Source: Candidatus Faecicola pullistercoris
GTDB lineage: Bacteria > Bacillota > Clostridia > Christensenellales > CAG-917
DNA length: 64,000 nt
NCBI GenBank assembly: GCA_018714105.1
Contig: DVNW01000024.1
Span: 92,828-156,827 of the forward strand
Reading direction: 5' to 3'
Part shown: piece by piece, positions 60,596 through 64,000 of the stretch
Position numbering within the stretch: position 1 is the stretch's first letter
Layout of the letters: the number at the start of each line of letters is the position of its first letter
Program-made: the position numbers and the translations under genes
The notes under the pieces: model-generated
What the model was told of the DNA's origin: nothing
Database searches by the model: none
Seen by the model: the letters and a program-made list of their open reading frames with translations, nothing else

Positions 60596-60667
60596 ACGAT
60601 ATATTAGTGAGTTTATCCCTCGGGTTGCCGGACAAGCTCATCCGATAAATCTTCAAGGAGGTTTGAA

Positions 60668-61039
60668 ATGCCAACTATCAATCAATTAATCAGGCAGGGT
60701 CGTGAAAGACAGACCAAAAAATCCGCTACTCCTATCATGGAACAATGTCCCCAGAAAAGAGGCGTTTGTTTGTCTGTTACCACCACCACCCCTAAAAAGC
60801 CTAACTCTGCTTTGCGTAAGATTGCAAGGGTTCGCCTTGTAAACGGTATGGAAGGTACGGTTTATATTCCCGGTATCGGTCATAACCTGCAAGAGCACAG
60901 CGTAGTTTTGATTCGTGGCGGCAGGGTTAAAGACCTGCCCGGTGTGAGATATCACATCGTTCGCGGCGCGCTCGATACCGCAGGCGTGGCAAAGCGCATG
61001 CAGGCTCGTTCCAAGTACGGCGCCAAGAGGCCTAAATAA
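60668..61039 (+). CDS. rpsL: 30S ribosomal protein S12
   Basis: [12 protein letters not shown]...[19 protein letters not shown]...[13 protein letters not shown]. Confidence 0.98.
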   Translation: MPTINQLIRQGRERQTKKSATPIMEQCPQKRGVCLSVTTTTPKKPNSALRKIARVRLVNGMEGTVYIPGIGHNLQEHSVVLIRGGRVKDLPGVRYHIVRGALDTAGVAKRMQARSKYGAKRPK

Positions 61040-61082
61040 TTTTCGGATGATAACCCAACTATTTTAAAGGAGGTAAACTTTT

Positions 61083-61553
61083 ATGCCAAGAAGAAGCGGC
61101 GTTCCTAAACGTGACGTTCTGCCCGACCCTATATATAACAGCAAAGTCGTTACCAAACTCGTTAATCAGATTATGTACGACGGCAAAAGGGGTACCGCGC
61201 AGAATATCGTTTACAGCGCGTTCGATATCGTTGAAAAGAAATTGTCCCTCGGCGCTATGGAAGTTTTCACCAAAGCGCTGGAAAATATTATGCCCGCTCT
61301 CGAAGTCAAGGCCAGAAGGGTAGGCGGTTCCACTTATCAGGTTCCCCTCGAAATCAGGCCCGACAGAAGACAGACGCTGGGTATCCGCTGGCTCGTTCTG
61401 TTCTCCCGCAAGAGAGGCGAAAAAACCATGGCGGAGAAACTCGCGGGCGAAATTATGGACGCTTACAACAACGCAGGCGCATCGGTGAAGAAGAAAGAAG
61501 ACACGCACCGCATGGCCGAAGCCAACAAGGCGTTTGCGCATTTCCGCTGGTAG
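61083..61553 (+). CDS. rpsG: 30S ribosomal protein S7
   Basis: [31 protein letters not shown]. Confidence 0.98.
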   Translation: MPRRSGVPKRDVLPDPIYNSKVVTKLVNQIMYDGKRGTAQNIVYSAFDIVEKKLSLGAMEVFTKALENIMPALEVKARRVGGSTYQVPLEIRPDRRQTLGIRWLVLFSRKRGEKTMAEKLAGEIMDAYNNAGASVKKKEDTHRMAEANKAFAHFRW

Positions 61554-61588
61554 CATCGTGATAGGGGGTCATGAAGCAGGAGGTATAA

Positions 61589-63658
61589 ATGGCCAGAACA
61601 TTTACGCTTGACAAAATCAGAAATATCGGCATTATGGCCCACATCGACGCCGGCAAAACCACTACGTCGGAAAGGATTCTGTTCTATACGGGCAGGATTC
61701 ACCGTACGGGCGAAACCCACGAGGGTGCCGCCGTTATGGACTGGATGGTTCAGGAGCAGGAAAGAGGTATTACCATTACTTCTGCCGCTACCACCACTCA
61801 GTGGAAGGGACACAGAATCAATCTGATAGACACCCCCGGACACGTGGATTTTACCGTCGAAGTAGAAAGAAGTCTGCGCATTCTCGACGGCGCCGTAGCG
61901 CTTTTCTGCGCAAAGGGCGGAGTCGAGCCTCAGTCCGAAACCGTTTGGCGGCAGGCTGACAAATACCACGTTCCGAGACTCGCGTTCGTAAACAAAATGG
62001 ATATTCTGGGCGCGAATTTCCATAACGCGGTGAACATGATGCGCGAAAGACTCAAAACCAACGCCGTGCCCATAGAATTGCCTATCGGTAAAGAAAGCGA
62101 TTTTATCGGCGTTATCGACCTTGTTACAAACAAGGCCGTCATATACAAGGACGAACAGGGCATTCAGTTCGACGTCGTCGACATTCCCGAGAACATGAAG
62201 GCCGAAGCCGAGCAGGCCAGATACGAACTTATCGAAGCCGTTGCCGATTTCGACGATACCATTCTCGAAAAGTGCCTCGAAGGTCAGGAAGTTACCGCCG
62301 AAGAACTTCGTCCCGCAATAAGAAAGGCTACCATCAGCCTGAAAATGACTCCCGTTCTTTGCGGCAGCGCTTACCGTAACAAGGGCGTTCAGAGTCTGCT
62401 TGACGCAATTATCGAGTATCTGCCTTCCCCCCTCGATATACCCAGTATTACGGGTACCAACCCGAGGACGGGCAAGGTCGAAGCCCGTCACAGCGACGAC
62501 AAAGAACCTTTTGCGGCTTTGCTGTTCAAGGTCATGGCCGACCCCTTTGTGGGAAAACTGGCCTTTACGCGCATTTACAGCGGCGTATTGAAGAGCGGTT
62601 CGTACATTTACAACGCAAATAAGGACAAAAAGGAAAGAGTAGGTCGCATTCTCAGAATGCACGCCAACAACAGGGAGGACCTCGAAGAGGCTTACGCAGG
62701 AGACATAATCGCCATAGTCGGCCTTAAAGAAAGCGGCACGGGCGATACGCTGTGCGATCAGGCTCATCCCGTTTCGCTCGAAAGCATGGAATTTCCCGAG
62801 CCCGTTATCAGGGTTGCAATCGAGCCCAAGACCAAAGCCGGTCAGGAAAAAATGGGTATAGCTCTTCAGAAACTCTCCGAGGAAGATCCCACCTTCAAGG
62901 CTTATACCGACAAGGAAACGGGGCAGACCATCATCGCGGGTATGGGCGAGCTTCACCTCGAAATCATAGTCGACAGGCTGCTCAGAGAGTTCAAGGTCGA
63001 GGCCAACGTCGGTCAGCCGCAGGTCGCTTACCGCGAAACCATCAGAAAATCGGTTAAGAAGCAGGGTAAATTCGTGCGTCAGTCCGGCGGTAAAGGTCAA
63101 TACGGCGACTGTACGATTATTCTCGAACCTCAGGAACCCGGCAAGGGTTACGAATTCGTCGACGAGACTGTCGGCGGCTGCATCCCCAAAGAGTATATCC
63201 CCGCAATCAGCGCGGGTATCAAGGAGGCCGCTCTGTCGGGCGTTCTGGCGGGATACGAGGTCGTGGACTTCAAGGTAAGGCTTATCGAAGGCAGCTACCA
63301 CGAGGTGGACTCTTCCGAAATGGCTTACAAAATCGCGGGTTCGATAGCCTTCAAAGAGGCTGCGAAAGAGGCGGCTCCCGTATTGCTCGAACCTATTATG
63401 TCCGTAGAAGTTATCCTGCCCGAAGAATATCTCGGCGCGGGCATGGGAAGTATTACCGGCAGAAGAGGTCAGCTTAAAGGTACCGAAATCAGAAACGGCT
63501 CTCAGGTCATCGACGCAGAGGTTCCGCTTTCCGAAATGTTCGGTTACGCCACCGCTCTCAGAAGCCTTACTCAGGGACGTGCGAACTTCACTATGCAGTT
63601 CAGCCACTACGCCGAAGTGCCGAAGTCGGTGTCCGAAAAAATCATCGGCAAAAAATAA
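61589..63658 (+). CDS. fusA: Elongation factor G
   Basis: [35 protein letters not shown]. Confidence 0.98.
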   Translation: MARTFTLDKIRNIGIMAHIDAGKTTTSERILFYTGRIHRTGETHEGAAVMDWMVQEQERGITITSAATTTQWKGHRINLIDTPGHVDFTVEVERSLRILDGAVALFCAKGGVEPQSETVWRQADKYHVPRLAFVNKMDILGANFHNAVNMMRERLKTNAVPIELPIGKESDFIGVIDLVTNKAVIYKDEQGIQFDVVDIPENMKAEAEQARYELIEAVADFDDTILEKCLEGQEVTAEELRPAIRKATISLKMTPVLCGSAYRNKGVQSLLDAIIEYLPSPLDIPSITGTNPRTGKVEARHSDDKEPFAALLFKVMADPFVGKLAFTRIYSGVLKSGSYIYNANKDKKERVGRILRMHANNREDLEEAYAGDIIAIVGLKESGTGDTLCDQAHPVSLESMEFPEPVIRVAIEPKTKAGQEKMGIALQKLSEEDPTFKAYTDKETGQTIIAGMGELHLEIIVDRLLREFKVEANVGQPQVAYRETIRKSVKKQGKFVRQSGGKGQYGDCTIILEPQEPGKGYEFVDETVGGCIPKEYIPAISAGIKEAALSGVLAGYEVVDFKVRLIEGSYHEVDSSEMAYKIAGSIAFKEAAKEAAPVLLEPIMSVEVILPEEYLGAGMGSITGRRGQLKGTEIRNGSQVIDAEVPLSEMFGYATALRSLTQGRANFTMQFSHYAEVPKSVSEKIIGKK

Positions 63659-63737
63659 CCCGAATTCATTCACCTTTTTAAGGTGTCTAAATTAAATAAA
63701 ACCAAAAGTTACTAGAATTTGTAGGAGGAACTTTAAA

Positions 63738-64000
63738 ATGGCAAAATCTAAATTCGAAAGAACCAAACCCCACGTCAACATTGGTACTATCGGCCACGTT
63801 GACCACGGCAAAACCACTCTTACCGCCGCTATCACCATGTACAGCGCTTCGGTAGGTAATGCCAAAGTTATGAAGTACGACGAAATCGACAAGGCTCCCG
63901 AAGAGAAAGCCAGAGGTATAACAATCAACACCGCTCACGTCGAGTACGAAACCGCTACCCGTCACTACGCGCACGTTGACTGCCCCGGCCACGCCGACTA
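63738..64000 (+). CDS. tuf: Elongation factor Tu, 3' truncated by window end
   Basis: [33 protein letters not shown]...[14 protein letters not shown]...[10 protein letters not shown]. Confidence 0.97.
   Translation, partial: MAKSKFERTKPHVNIGTIGHVDHGKTTLTAAITMYSASVGNAKVMKYDEIDKAPEEKARGITINTAHVEYETATRHYAHVDCPGHAD

Overview
Window from a Gram-positive-type (Bacillota/Clostridia-like) chromosome; the taxon is an inference from gene content (spmA/spmB, XRE-cupin, DUF1858, TatD-associated radical SAM). Left part (1-10.8 kb): carbohydrate genes (GH127-like, GH2, GH20, ROK protein, mutarotase-like protein, PIG-L deacetylase) with a TetR regulator and small membrane proteins. Centre (12.1-30.7 kb): one uninterrupted 6202-aa ORF encoding a giant predicted lipoprotein (lipobox LFAAC). 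It has about 14 diverged tandem modules of ~300 aa, then ~9 Ig-like repeats of ~115 aa, and a small C-terminal domain. It is preceded by ~1.3 kb of gene-free, purine-rich DNA with predicted hairpins. Right part (30.9-64 kb): SPFH/zinc-ribbon pair, DUF1858, XRE-cupin, AI-2E transporter, spmAB, metG-tatD-rSAM-rsmA, ispDF, S4 protein, rpoB-rpoC-metK-recD2-comF-secA-HAD-prfB(frameshifted)-tsaD, then the str operon (L7Ae-like, rpsL, rpsG, fusA, tuf partial). The giant modular lipoprotein and its leader are the best candidates for undescribed biology. I saw no CRISPR array, rRNA, tRNA, transposase or prophage genes. All family calls come from reading motifs by eye; no database search was run.
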